DNA of 64,000 nucleotides, from positions 11,535,001-11,599,000 of the forward strand of contig CM049395.1 of assembly GCA_026929865.2 (NCBI GenBank). The letters are read 5' to 3'. Every line of letters starts with the position of its first letter. Position 1 is the first letter of the stretch. This DNA is from Hyperoplus lanceolatus. Lineage: Eukaryota; Chordata; Actinopteri; Uranoscopiformes; Ammodytidae. Shown here piece by piece: positions 38,201 through 53,200 of the stretch. A program made the position numbers and the translations under genes. The notes beneath the pieces are model-generated. The model ran no database searches, was not told the origin of the DNA, and was given only the letters and a program-made list of their open reading frames with translations.

Positions 38201-41200
38201 AGTTGTAAGAATGTATCTCGTAAAATGTTCACTTCTCTGACACACTCAACATTACATAGTGCACCGTTAAGTTACTGTACAAGACAGATCCACATGACCC
38301 TAAAAAGGTCAATATGACATGAATCCCAGCTGCCAAGAAGGATCTTTAGAGATAGAAACCTACCAGTGAACGAGACAAGATCCACCATTCAGGCGACATT
38401 CATGGATGAAGCTGATGCACTCTTTAAAGTGCTGTAATCTGGAAAAAATAAAGAAACACATTTATATTTCACCAACTGCTTTAACACTGTTTGACAAGAC
38501 CGATACATAGCACACCTTTAAAGTTGTATTCACTACAAATTATAAAAACAAATGCTTTGAATGAAGAATAACATCAGTATTTGGATTTGGTAAAATCAGG
38601 AAACTAGCTTGTTTTTAAGGTAAAGTGGTATGAGGATGGTTATGGTAAAAATAGATTACAAATTATAGGATATGAGAAGGGACACCTTGAACTGAAACTC
38701 CTGCGCTGAGGCCCTAACTTTGTGTTTCAAATAGGTTGCCGGCGTCACTGGTGTAGCATTATGTTGTTCTGATTTGACTATAGAAACTCAAGGTAACTCC
38801 CAAATATAGTGAGAATTTTGGTCCAGAATGGGGCAGCTAGTTTTTATTGATTTGTGTTAGTTGGAACTAAAGAAACAGCCTTGTTGAGCAGTAATGATTT
38901 TTCTTTCAACTGCTCCAACCAGTCATGTGAGGGAAAAGGTTGGTCTGCTCAAACAGAGAGTCTGTGGTAGACCAGTGCACAGACAGAGGGAAGTAACTGT
39001 CCCCATTTTTGTCTATCTGCAAATTTACATCAGCCTCAAGCCTCGATTCATTGTGCCTTAAAATCATCAAGTGAATTCTTCTAACTTAATAACTTAATAT
39101 ACCCTCCTGTTGTCATGTATATGCCGTCCATACAAAGGGTGTATCGGCCAAATGTGTAAGCCTTTAGTAAACTATGCAACTAACACTGAAGAACAAATCA
39201 CAAATGGTATTGAAGCCCGAAAAATATATAAACAAATGTCTATTAGTTGTATGCGATTGCAGACATCCTCTAGAGTGTGAGTCATCTCTCTGAAATAAAA
39301 AGGAACACAAAAGCAGCGCAATGTAGTGCAACTGCTCCTCAAATATCCTACTGGTTGACTGTCAGGAAACACTGCTGGCGTTTTTTTTTTTTTTTTTGCA
39401 TAACCAAGAAGAAGAACATGGCTGATAGCAGCGTCTCCTGAGGAGCAGATGCTGGTTTCTCAATAGCAGACAGGATAACAGACAGAGGGCTAAAATAGAC
39501 CCGCTGCCAGTCGCTGTTGGTTTCCCCCCTCCTCCTTCCTGAGATCCAAACATCTTCTTGATAAAAGATGTCTCCCTCAGCACTTTGGTCTGTCTTCCCA
39601 GCACAGAGGTTTCCGGCCTTCTTGTTTTATATGCAGAAAATGATCCGTTTGACAAAGATTTTAGTTTTTTTTACCCACCACCGCTGAATCCAGAGAATAA
39701 TACTCACATTAAATAAGATGTTGAATGAGCTACTGCACATTTGAAATGCTGAAGATGTTATGCAATTTTCACGGTATTTTGAAATTGTATTTAATAAAAT
39801 GATATCGGTATGCAATAAACATTTGTTTTTAAACTACGAGAATATGTATACCACCTTAGTTGTAATCAAAGTATATCATGGTAGACATGCAGTTTCCTCA
39901 AACAAGTCTCACAACTCATTTTGGAAATGTTTGATGCAAATCAGTTGACACCTTCATGGTCAGTGCACCCTTTGCATCAAAACCATGGCAGGCTTGGCGG
40001 GAGAAGATAGATGTCTAGATGTCCCAGCTAGTTGTTCCTGGACATTTAACCACTTGTCATCCTCTGGCAGCCATAATGGCTTTTCAAATGACCAAATCAG
40101 GCAGATCTGATCAATAGGCCCTAAAGAAAAAAATGCTTGTATCATAATTTGCATGATTTTTCTCTCATCTGCTCTACTATAAACCTATTGAGAAGGTAAG
40201 TGGGATTTAGGGCTTTTCAAAAAGAACTAACTTCTTGACCAAAGCATATGGAAGGTTTTTTCCAAAGAGCCACAATCAGAAATACAGTCCCTGCTGAGGC
40301 CTTAGTAATGGAAGGGGCCATCATATCTGGCCATGTGGGATCTCTTACAGTTGGCCTCACCACTCCCTTGTGTGATTGTGACAGAGGGGTTTTATAATGG
40401 CCCCGGGGGGTCCAATCCAACAGCCAGATGTCACGCTAAGGTTTCCTTCCTCTGCTGCCTGAGGGAAGGACACTGGATTGCGACAGTGGAGGTCAGACAG
40501 ACACCTCATCTAGCCCCATCAGCAACATCCAACCCAACACTAAACTGCATGTCTCATTAACTTGCCTTTCTACACAGCTCTGTTTCCTTTACTACAAAAT
40601 AAAGCAAAGCAAGATCTGCTCTTCAAACCCCCAGACAAATGTGGTGAGCGCCCAACTTAAAAGTCACTCTCAGAATGCTGAAATCAAACTGTCCAGACCG
40701 AGAGTAGAAAAAAAAACTTTTATCAGTGTATTGAAATGTCCATTATAATGTGTCACCTATCAGCAAAGAGCTTCACAAAGTCAATGTATTGCACTGGAGT
40801 CGGATGCAAAACCCTTCCCTCTGTGCAGTTACCCTGACCCACCAAAAGAAGGCACCACAGCAACAACAACAACATACGGCAATACTGATTTCAAAGTGGG
40901 TCGTAGCAAGACATGAGGCTACTCTTTATTATTGATGTGCAAACTGCAACCCTTGATTGATGATGAATTCTTCTGTTTTGTGCCCCTCAGTGTTTCATCC
41001 AAAATGGCTGCAGCTACTGTTGCATGAGGTCAAATATCCTGCAATAAACCCTATATTAAAGCTGATGACTAATGCATGGTTAGTGACCGCTGCAAAGGGC
41101 GGAGGGACAGCTCATGTCTATTTCAACACCGAGTCTGCCTGCAGATGAGCAATGACACATTGGACACTTTTACTCCATGTCTCTCTCTCACACGCATACA

Positions 41201-44200
41201 AACACAGAAAATAAACACAATTTATAGTGGGCAATCTTTAGGATCATAGCCAACCAGTTTAGAACTACAGGGTCTACTTTATCTTATGCATCTTCAAGCC
41301 ATGAGATGAACATGACTGATACATTATTTAAATAAACTACGACTTACTGGTCACTTTGCCATCTACTGTACAGTTATAATTTAGAATGCATTACACAATT
41401 CTTAGGAAATATTTTTTGAAAAATCTATCAGTTTCTAAAACGGCCAAAAATAACGGTAAGTAACGGTTTGTACCGAGCCGTCACACCCTGGGACGGCCAT
41501 CTGGAGGCTAATAGTGTTGAAATCATGCTGCATGACTCATCAGGTCTTGAGAAATGCACATGGACAAGGACATTTAAAATTGGAGGTAGAAGCATTTTTT
41601 TTATAGTGTATCTGCTTGTCTGTGTGTTTACTCACAAGTCCTGGCTGGAAGCATCAGCTGCATGTATACATAGGTACGTCATGTCCTGTAAAAAAAACAG
41701 GAACAACTCAAAATTAGCCAAGCATGTAATGTAGTAAGATACACTCACCGGCCACTTTATTAGGTACAGCGGTTCATTTTCTTGTTAACACATATAACTA
41801 ATCAGCCAATCACATGTAAGCAACTCGATGTATTTAGGCATGTAGACCTGGACGGGACAACTTATTGAGGTTGAAACCGAGCAACAGAATGGTGAAGAAA
41901 GGGGTTTTAAGTGACTTTGAACATGGCAATGTTGAGGGTGCCAGGAAGGCTGGTATGAGTATTTCAGAAACTGCTGATCTACTGGGATTTTCACTCCAAA
42001 CCATCTTTAGGGTTACAGAGAATGGTCCGAAAAAAGAAAAAATATCCAGTGAGCGGCATTTGTGTCGACGTAAAATGCCTTGTTGAAGTCAGAGGTCAGT
42101 GGAGGATGGGCATACTGTATGCAGAATACCATCTCTGAGCGCAAAACACGACCAACCTTGAAGCAGATGGGCTACAGCAACAAAAGACCCCACAGGGTGC
42201 CACTCCTGTCAGCTAAAAACAGGAAAATTAGGCTACAATTCTCACAGGATCACCAATATTGGACAATAGAAGATTGAAAAATCATGCCTGGTCTGATGAG
42301 TCTCGATTTCAGTTGCGACATTCAGATGACAGGTTCAGAATTTGGCGTAAACAACATGAAAGTATGGATCCATCCTGCCGTGCACCATCAACCATGCCAT
42401 GTTCAAAGTAACCTAAACCCCCTTTCTTCCCCATTCTGATGCTCGGTTTGACTTCAGTACATTGTCTTAACCACGTCTAGATGCATTAAATTGCTGCCAT
42501 GTGATTGGCTGATTAGTTTTTTGTTTTTATAAGCCATTGAACAGGTATACCTAATAAAGTGGCCGGTGAGTGTATAATAAAGAACTAAATTTATATTAAT
42601 GTCTTAAATTATAATCCAGGACAGTGTTGCAAGTGAGCATCTGTCACCTGTCACTCCCATTTCATTTGAACCCAAGGTCCTGTAAGCTTGGCACCCAGAA
42701 TCGTATACTGTGTAAATGTGTAGAAGCAGGCTTAGAGTTAACCGTATCAGTACTGTATTCATGAAAGACAGAAGTGACCTCAACAATGGACGCTTCTTTC
42801 TGCTATGGTCAGGCAGGCGCTATCCTGTCTGAAAGCCAAAACAGAGGAGTCTCCTCCTTCAGGCCATTCTGCTCCTTTACCAGTATCTTTAAACACATAC
42901 AAAATATGATCCATCACCCCGCTGTACGTAACTTTTCCACTGATATCGTCTTGTTATTATTATGCACTTGATACATTTTTCCCAAAACTTGTTATTGGTG
43001 GTATAATCAGTATGTATCCTTGTTTCACTTTAAGTTTATTTTACCCATTGTTTTTTTTCTCCTATTCATCAGATTTGCTCCTCACTGTGTGTGTAGTAAA
43101 ACTGGAAAACAAAGATATATCTAACTGCATGGAAACTTGAATTTGTCAGACACCTTGATGTGACATGCTGAACATGTCTAAGACACATTGAACAACAAAG
43201 CCCTCTGTCACAAATCACTTTTCCTGTAATGAAACATCTCACAGTTGAGTAATTGCCTACTTTGGACTACTAGAGAGAAACTGCAAATAGTTTCTGATAT
43301 TATAAGCTCCTGTTCCACTTCCTAACCCTTTTGAACATGAACTATATTAGAGTGATTTATTAGTTGATTAAAAAAAATTTATACAATTGAGATTGATTTT
43401 GTATTAATTTAACATGTTCAATTAATTATTTACAAAAATATAAGAAAAAAAAGAAAACATGGACACTGCTCTGTCATTCTCAGCCACTAAACTCTCTTCC
43501 TCCAACCATAACTCATCACCACCCCCAGCTGGCTGACGGGACACATCACATCAATATCTGACTGTGCATATACTTAAATACTATCACTATGCACAGTCAG
43601 AAATCAAAAGTGACAGGTAATTCACACATAAAGTGCCTATCTAGGTTTTCCACTAACCTCGAACACAGGCTTAGCATTGTTGTACACTGACAGGATGTGG
43701 GTGATGCCATTCTTGGACAGACTTTCTTTGTTTTCTGCATCTGGGACAAAGAGAGAGGAATACATTCTGTCAATGACAAGTCTTATCAGAGGGTCTTGTC
43801 AATGAATGTCCCACACTTTGAACAGTTCTATTGTAAGCTGCTGCAGAGGCCGGTCTGCGAGCTGTTTGTTTGTTCTGCATCATCGTTTGGTTCAGTTAGG
43901 CCTGTGGTCGCTTGCTCCTGCTGTCAGTCACTTGTACTAATTTTAGCCGTTATGCTTGTGCTGTCATGTGGAGCAACCATCACAGCAGCTAAAGTTAGAC
44001 ATCAGCAAGTGCCAAATGAACAGGGAAGGGGCTGTCAACTGTTATTAAAGCACCACCTTCTACCTCTTAATTGTCATCCGTCAACAAGACATTTACACAT
44101 TTTTATCTCTAAATCTATGTTTGACAAAAGACAAAAATCTGATATTGGACAGCTTAAAGCTCATGTTATACTATATACATCGCAACGTTTTGTCCATACT

Positions 44201-47200
44201 GTGTTGCTAGCACAACCCGGCAGCTATGCTATATGTATCAAATTATTTATAAACATCAAGTTACATCACGTTGTTCTTACCTCTTATGTTCCCCAGATAG
44301 AGCCCATCGACAACCTGTGAAGCAGAAGTCACAGACATGTTGCATTGAGGTTAGATATTCATTTCAGCCTGCGGTTTCCAAACCTTCCCTTGAAAAGAAA
44401 CAAGTGTCCCGGGTTGAGCCAGATTGGATTTAAGGCTTAAGGCTTATGAACCAAGGACATTCCCTGCCAACTGCAGCCATACAAGGCCTGAAGCAACGAT
44501 GTGTGATTATCAGAACGAGGTGATGAGAGCCGCTCTCTGTTGCTGTACAGCTGTGGTAGTAGTACCCATGATGCAGCAGTCATTTGAATATAAGTAAGTG
44601 CTTGAATCGTTGAAGTCAAGTCAAAATCAGTGAATATCTCCTCACAGTCCGCTACTACCCGTCCTGACTGTGTGTGCACTGAAAACAAATCTGGTGTAAA
44701 TAAAGAGCCTAGGCGCTGTAAACTTAACGGGTATGTGAACAAAGGGGGCCTACTGACTGTAGCAAGCAACATGCATGTTTACAGAGCCTAGGCTGTGTAT
44801 TAACTTTAGAATTTATTTCTAGCACACACACAAGCAGCAGATAGGGAGGATATAGTTACTGGCTGACTTTGACAAGAAATTTAAAAAATTAAAATGTTTT
44901 AGTCAGGTGTTGAGATAGGCAAGAATATTGCAACTTTTCATTGTACATATCTTGTTCTTAGGAGAATGTGAAATGTATATTTCTTGTTTTCGTAGGGAAA
45001 AGTATGATATTTTTAATAAGACAGGCAAGGTAACAAGTGACCTTTAATATTAAAGGTAGAATCACTAAAAGTGTTGTATTCAAGTTTTTATCCTGAAATA
45101 TATACATAATTGTGAATTCATAAGGCCTCTCTGAAAAGGCATGCCTGGGCTTGTCCTGGGACAGGTCAGGGGTGAGAGAGACAAGGGGGGCAGTGGGTCC
45201 TTGAGCTGGACACACACACCCTCATCTTTACCCCCACCCTCTCTCCTCCTAATACACACACCCACTCTCTCTGTCTTCAGACTATATATATTTTTTTTTT
45301 CATTTAACTTTTATTTATCCTCGAGAGACCAATTGAGGGGTGACCCTCATTTTCAATGAAGTCGAGTCAAAACAAATTCAAAACAACAATACAAACAAAA
45401 CATTCAATGCAAATACATCAAATACACAACAAGTGAAGAGAAGAGAAAACAAAACGATTGAAACATTTACAAAGTGGTGAAGAGTGGCAGCAACCAAAAG
45501 GCATAAAGTACAATATAGCCTAATTAAAACAGTTACAGGTAGAGTTTGGCAGATCCAAGATAGTCTGTTTAAATTGGCCAAAGGATATGAATGTATTTAG
45601 TTTAATTTTTAGCTGTAAGTTGTTCCAGGAGTCAGGTGCACTGAAGCTAAAAGCTGTCTTTCCCAGCTCAGACCGGGCTTGTGGGACATAAAGCATAAGT
45701 ATGTCAGTGGAGGCGGGTCTGATAAAGTCCATCTGAAACAAGCAGCATTTCTGTTAAATAACGAGGAAGCTTCCCGGTCAAGGCTTTGTAAATAAAAATA
45801 TGCCAATGTGCGTCACGTCTCTCTTTAAGGGAGGACCACCCAACCTTTTCATATAAGAGACAATGGTGTGTGTCATAAGCATCTCCTGTGATGAACCTTA
45901 AAGCAGAGTGAAAAACTGAGTCTAGGAGTTTAAGACATGAATGTGATGCATGCCTATAAACCACATCACCGTAATCAAGGACAGACATAAAAACTGCCTC
46001 AATAATCCTTTTCCTACTGAACAACGGGAAGGTGGCTTTGTTCCTATAAAAATATCCAATCTTTTGTCGCAGGCGACAGACAAGATTTTTTATGTGAAAT
46101 GTAAAAGAGAGTTTTTCATCTATCCAGATGCCAAGATATTTATATTCAGTGACTCTTTCAATATGAGATCCATTATTTGTGTGAATAATAAGATCATTAA
46201 AATGTGTAGTTTTTGCTCTGGAGAAACACATATATTTGGTTTTGTCTGTATTAAGAACAAGCCTGAGGTCCACTAGACAGTCCTGCAGGGTATTAAAAGA
46301 GCTTTGTAGGTTCTCAATAGATTGGTGCACCGAATCGGAAATACAATACAGTACTGTGTCGTCAGCGTATAGATGGGCGTGACAGTTTTTTAGCGATGAA
46401 ACAATGTTATTTATATAAATTGTGAAAAGAACTGGACCTAAAATTGAGCCCTGTGGGACACCATTTGTAACAGTTAAAAACTCAGACTGGTATCTTCCCA
46501 GTTTAACTGACTGCTGTCTATCAGAGAGATAATCCCTAAACCAGCTACATGCAGACTGATCAAAGCCAATGTCATGCAGCCTCTGTAAAAGCAAATGGTG
46601 GTCAACAGTATCAAAGGCCTTTGAAAGATCAATAAAAAGTGCTGCACAGTGCTTTTTCTTGTCTAATGCTGTAACAATGTTGTCTACAACCAAAGTCACA
46701 GCAGAGACAGTACTGTGACCTGCCCTAAAACCAGATTGGAATGGGCTCAAAATGGAAGCACTAGTTAGAAATGTTTTTAACTGATTATTAATAAGTGATT
46801 CTACAATTTTTGCGAGGCATGGGAGTTTGGAAATTGGCCTGTAGTTATTAAGATTATTTTTGTCACCACCTTTATGTAAAGGAATTACATGAGCTTTTTT
46901 CCAAATTTTAGGAACTATTCCAGAGGAGATGGAAAGATTAAAAATTTGGGTAATATAAAGCCAGGGTTTTGAGCAAGAAGGTCTGCTGTTATTTGGGGGA
47001 AGTTTTGACTATTCCACTTTTTTGTTCTTTTAGCATGGACGAAAGACTTAGAAGAAAAACTCGAAAGAAACACTCTGAATGTGCAAAATACTTAGAAAAA
47101 TTGAGGGCTGTTAATTTTTTGTTGTTGAGAAGGGGAAGAAGCTCTGAACCAATTCTTCTTTTTTCTGAGAAGTTTGGTAAGGGAACATTTGGGTTACTAA

Positions 47201-50200
47201 TAGGAATTAATTGATGAACCAGGTTGTGGAATGGCATCGAGTCAAGGTTTTAAGACTGTTGAACCAACTTTTCCTGACTGTTTGCGTCGCAAAATCACCA
47301 TTGTTATAAGGACTTGAAGAAATTCTAATTTATATGACTTTGGTAAAAGCTTGGCCATAAACTCAAGGATATTTAAAGTTGTGTAGACAGTGGACAAGCT
47401 TTGAAAAACCTGAAGATGAGAATACTCCTGATCTCTTGTGGATCAACAAAATAGACTGTTGAACCAACTTTTCCTGACTGTTTGCGATGCAAAATCACCC
47501 TTGTTATAAGGATTTGAAGAAATTCAAATTTATATGACTTTGGTGAAAGCTCGACCATAAACTCAAGGATATTTAAAGTTGTGTAGACAGTGGACAAGCT
47601 TTGACATTAGAGAACTCATGAACTAAATTCAATGTGAACAAAATACATAAAAAAAATAATTTAAGTCTTATACTTCTCTACATATATTAACCACATTAAT
47701 GGGAGTGTAGGTACTTATTTTCCTTCCTTTCATTTTATTTTATCTTTTCTTTCTATATTGTGAACGTATAATATTTTTATATTGGTTGAATACATTTTTT
47801 TGAAAACGTTATACATCCTTGGCCTGAGTTTTTAGTTTAGAGTTGGGAACAAGGACCTAATTAGGGTTTTTTCTTTAAAGAGATCGCGGCGCTCCTGAGG
47901 TAAGCAATTCAAACCTACACTACGGCTACACTACTGATAACAAAGAATACACATCCCATAAACACACTCCTTGAATTAGGAGGGAATTGCATTTATCTAT
48001 TGGCCTAGCTCATCCAGGTGTATGAACTTAGTGAGGACTTAACGGTAGTCTTTTGAAGCCAGGGGTAATTGTGAGGTATTCATCCACCAGAATAATTAAA
48101 ACCTATTATCTAATCTCCTCCTTTCTAAAAACTTATCTAGGAAAAAGGTCTGAAATATGGACTTAACCTAGGATAAATTAGAAGTGACAATTGTACGGGT
48201 CTTTAGGGGATCAACACAGGGGGCGATCTGGAGATAGGCAGGGGTCAAAGGGTCACATGCTTTAAAACCAGAGCCTTTAAGGTAATAAATGGTGTGAAGG
48301 TTTTTGGTGAAAAGTAAAACCTTTTGGGAATTGTGTGAATCGGCTTTTTTTTTTTTTTGCCATATAAAAGTGTAAGGGTCGATGAACACATAAACTTTAT
48401 AGTGGAACAGGTTTATTCAAGGAACAAATAGACTTGGCGGGCTATATTTACATGAAAACGTCCTGATATTAATTTAGGGGTGTTTAATCTGGTGAAGGGA
48501 ATACCGGCATATTCATTAACGGGGCCAATTCTGAAAAGGGCTTCCGTTAAGACTTTTGCGGACATGTTTTATTACAAGCTGTCACCCTATTTTTTTAGTT
48601 AGAAGACACCCATAGGTAAGATATTAGGGTGGTTGTCAAGCTGAACATTTATTTTTGTGACTTTTACAAGCAATTTCAGGACAATTTTTTGGTTTCCTTC
48701 TCAATACGACATGCCAACAATAAATACTGAATATCGCCACAACCACAAGGACCATATACATACAAATGGTATCAAATGAAAGCTAACACTCATGGGATGT
48801 CTGCTGAAGTGTCAGAATAAACATGTATTGTACAGTTTAAGAGAAAACAGAACTAGAACATGAAAAAACCTATCTCCGTCTAAAGAGAACCAGTTTTCAA
48901 AGTGAATATCAGCTTGGAAACATAACATGGTATCCCAAAACCTCTATAAATCAGTACCCCTATCTATGGGAATTAGTCATGCCAAGTTTAAAACTTGTAG
49001 GGAGAGACAGTGCAATTCTGCACAAGTTATAATACTTACATGTTCAAGCGGACAGTTTATGGTGGTCTATGGTGCTATTTGACTTCATTAATGTACCAGG
49101 TTGTAACACAAATGATATTTAATTGACATACAGTATCACTATAGTTATTGATTACATCCTAAAAATAAGTTCTCTCTCACTTAGGGTTAGGGGTTAGTAA
49201 CTAGTTAGTCGTAATAACTATATAATAGTCATATGGCAAAGGTATGTTTTTCCCCATCCAAGCAATGGCACCCAGGGACCATGTGCTAGGTCTGAGTACT
49301 GGTCAGGGACACAAAAGAGTTTACTGTTTTGATAATGAATACCTTCCCAATAAAAACATGGATTACCCCAAGGGTGCCTGGTACTGCACTGACTTCCACT
49401 TTCCTTACATCCACATATCGTCAGCTCCGAGCACCTGGCCTGTACAAGTTCTTTGGTTAAAAGCTGGGGGACAAGCATGCCATCCTTCATGTGCCAACCA
49501 CAACTGGTTGGTGAGAGCAACTGTGGATGGGTCACTCACTAGTGACTGTTTCCACACCTCTGTTTGATAGTGGGCCCTCATGAGGTGCAGAGATAAGGCA
49601 TCCTGAGTTGGTGGTAAATTATCCACATTGGCTTTCACATTCCGAAACAGGGCACAGCGAACTTCATGGATTGAAGTGCTGGTCGTTTTTGGATCATAAA
49701 GTTTGCAGACAAACTGTTCTGCTTATGATGGAATAGCTGGACTCGGTACTTCATCCTCACCAAAGTTGTGGAGAAGATGAGGGCACTGCTGGAACACTTT
49801 CACGTCCTTTTTTCCTATTCCAGTGAACTGACTGGTAGTGTCACATCCAGTGATGGCATGACATGCCAACAGACCATTCAGAATCTCATTTGACATTTTA
49901 ATATCATGCACTTTAAGGTAGCGTGGTTTCTTGGCAGTTCCTGCTTTCATCCAAATGTCTGGGCTTAGCAGGTGTGCAAACACAAGAAGCAACAAGAGTA
50001 AATCTGTGTCTCTGAATGATGAGCCTTCCATACCCTTTGGTTGTGGCATCAACAGCATGTAATATGCGGGTATCTGCTTCTTCATGTGGTAGGTGGGAAA
50101 CATCCATCCCAGCTGCTGTTGCCACTTTTTCATCATCATCAAATCCCCAACTTATTACAATTTCATACAGCGGTTCATTTTCTTGTTAACACATAGCATT

Positions 50201-53200
50201 TATCAGCCAATCACATGGCAGAAACTCAATTTATTTAGGCATGTAGACCTGGACGGGACAACTTATTGAAGTTAAAACCGAGCAACAGAATGAGGAAGAA
50301 AGGGGTTTTAAGTGACTTTGCACATGGCAATGTTGAGGGTGCCAGAAGAGCTGTTCTGAGTATTTCAGAAACTGCTGATCTACTGGGATTTTCACTCTAA
50401 ACCATCTATAGGGTTTACAGAGAATGGTCCGAAAAAGAAAAAAATATTCAGTGAGTGGCATTTGTGTGGACGTAAAATGTAGGGCTGCAACAACGAATCG
50501 ATAAAATCGATTAAAATCGATAACTAAAAGCGTTGGCAACGAATTTGGTCATCGATTCGTTGAGTCGCGCGATTAATAAGTCACTTGCAGGCGCGGCACT
50601 GTTTACATCCAGCCGCCACAGGTTCAAGCACGCCCACAGCGGCCTTCCCACGTGAAGGCTCGCTTCACGTCGGGAAAGCTATAGTGTGAGCGGCCACAGC
50701 TTGTATTTTGGTCATATCTAACACTGGACTGCAGGCCTATATAAAAGTGTTGTACCTTTGCTTCCTTTGGGTTTAAAAAAACTCCTTCAACTCAGTATCC
50801 GTCTAGTCCAAAAAAACTCTGTCAGCTGCTGCTGCTGCAGACGGTGTGCAGACGTGCTCGGAGAGTCGGCATCGGCCATCAACAGTCATTCAAAGCAGCG
50901 GCAGTAATCACACAACCGAACGGTGTAGAAAGTCCCGTCAGTTAAAAATAGTGATCCAGATTTTAAATCCATGTTAAAATCGGAAGGATATAGAGCTAGT
51001 TAGCTTAAAAAAGTAGCAAACATGTCAACTGTGATGTGTTCAGGCCGGCTCAGTAATATGATTGATGTGTTCAAATGCAACACAAAAAAGGAAATTTGAG
51101 ATTTTGGCGAAACTTGTTTTCCCAGCAATATAAAATAGATAGTAAAGATGGAATTATGACCTGTTTAATGTCCTATCTTGAGCTATGATCTTATCAGCAA
51201 TTAAAGCAATAATACAAGTTCTATTTCAACACAATAATAGAAAATTATCAATTGTGATATCAATAAAGACTTTGATCGTTAAGGAGTCTTGAAAATGGTA
51301 TCAATATCAATACAAATTAACGATCTCCTGTCATCTGAGAGAAATTAAGACGATTTAATTGGTTTAACCGTTAGTATTTACCGGTTATAAATATTATCGG
51401 TTGACTGGTTTACCATGGACATCCCTTAAATACTATATAAATGTATATCATACATTGTATGTTTTTTTTGTGTTATCCCAGTTAAGTTTATTTTTAATTT
51501 TTTATCATTTAATATTACTTTTAATAGTTCCGGGACATTGGAGCAATAACCTGGTGTTTTGACACTTCAGTCTGCACTGTGAATTTGAAGTAATGTTCAG
51601 TTTTTGAATAAAGATGCGGCATTTACAAATGTTTCTTTTTTTTATCCGATTCATCGATTAATCGAAAAAATAATCGACCGATTCATCGATTATTGAAATA
51701 ATCGTTAGTTGCAGCCCTAGTAAAATGCCTTGTTGAAGTCAGAGGACAGTGGAGGATGGGCATACTGGTTCGAGATGATAGAAAGGCAACAGTAACTCAA
51801 ATAACCACTCATTACAACCAGTGTATGCAGAATACCATCTCTGAACGCAAAACACGTCCAACTTTGAAGCAGATGGGCTACAGCAACAGAAGACCCCACC
51901 GGGTGCCAATCCTGTCAGCTGAAAACAGGAAACTGAGGCTACAATTCTCACTGGATCACCAATATTGGACAATAGAAAATAGAAAAATCATGCCTGGTCT
52001 GATGAGTCTCGATTTCAGTTCATATGGCAGGTTCAGAATTTGGTGTAAACAACATGAAAGTATGGATCCATCCTGCCGTGCACCATCAGCCATGCCACGT
52101 CAAAGTTGCTTAAATCCCCTGTCTTCCCCATTCTGATGCCCGGTTTGACTTCAGTACATTGTCTTGACCACGTCTAAATGCTTAAATGCATTAAATTGCT
52201 GCCATGTGATTCGTTGATTAGCTTTTTGTTTTATAAGCCATTGAACAGGTGTACCTAATAAAGAGGCCGGTGAGTGTAGATTGCCAGTCACTTTCTGTAT
52301 GAAAATGTCAGCATAATCCCCAAAGGTTTGTGTATTTTGAGGTTTTCCTATTGTTCTTACTAAAGCCATCCCATCAATGATAGTGCATGTTCTCACAAAA
52401 GATGGACTTAGCCCTGTCTCTTTTGCACCAGCTTGTAGTATGGTGGCTAAGTCAGCTTTGCTAGTAGGTCTGAGCACTGACTCTGTTGTGGCAAGTGAGG
52501 GGGGGATTGCATACAGTTCTTCTTGGAGAAGCCCATGTATGTTAACCTCTCTGCCACTGTCCATGGATACAATGATGCGACAGAAAATATCCCTGTCAGC
52601 CTTCACACACAGGGATTTGAGTTTTCCAAGTTTGCTATCGGTTCTGTAAAGATTTGAGAATGTTCTCTTAGTGAGGCTGTTCTGAAAGTTTGTGTTCATT
52701 ATGCTCATTCTTTTTTTCACCAGCTCAGTTACCATTTGTTTCCCAGTCTTTGCAGCATGTGTTAGGTCATTCAGTATCTTCTGAAGCAACATAACCGGTT
52801 GTCAAAGACACCGACTCATACATATTCTCCAGTTGGAAGACATGATATCTCTGGAATTGGTCTACAAGTTGAATGACATCATCATTATCCCTTCTGAGTC
52901 TTGATGGAAGGCAGTCTTCGTGGTTGTCTTCATCATCTTCTCCATCATGCGTCAGTCCAAACAGGGATCTAGTGTCCTGTGCTAAAGATGCACGTTCATT
53001 GTAGGTGATGGACCAACGGTTTCTAGCTGTCTCATTTCGAGTAATGACTGCCAATCCTCCAGCAACCTTTCCGGTTTTGTTGATGTGCTTAAGGCAAAGA
53101 TCAAATGGCACCTTGTTGAAGCTGTATTTGGCCTCTTTGGTTACAAAATCACCATCTAGGAAGCCATGGTAGACCTGTGGTGCCGTCCGTGCCAGATGTT

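Noticed and set aside
43697-44320. 207-residue plus-strand open frame
   Set aside because: It is antisense to dusp22 exons 2 and 3 and the intron between them, and it has no domain. The minus-strand exons explain the region.
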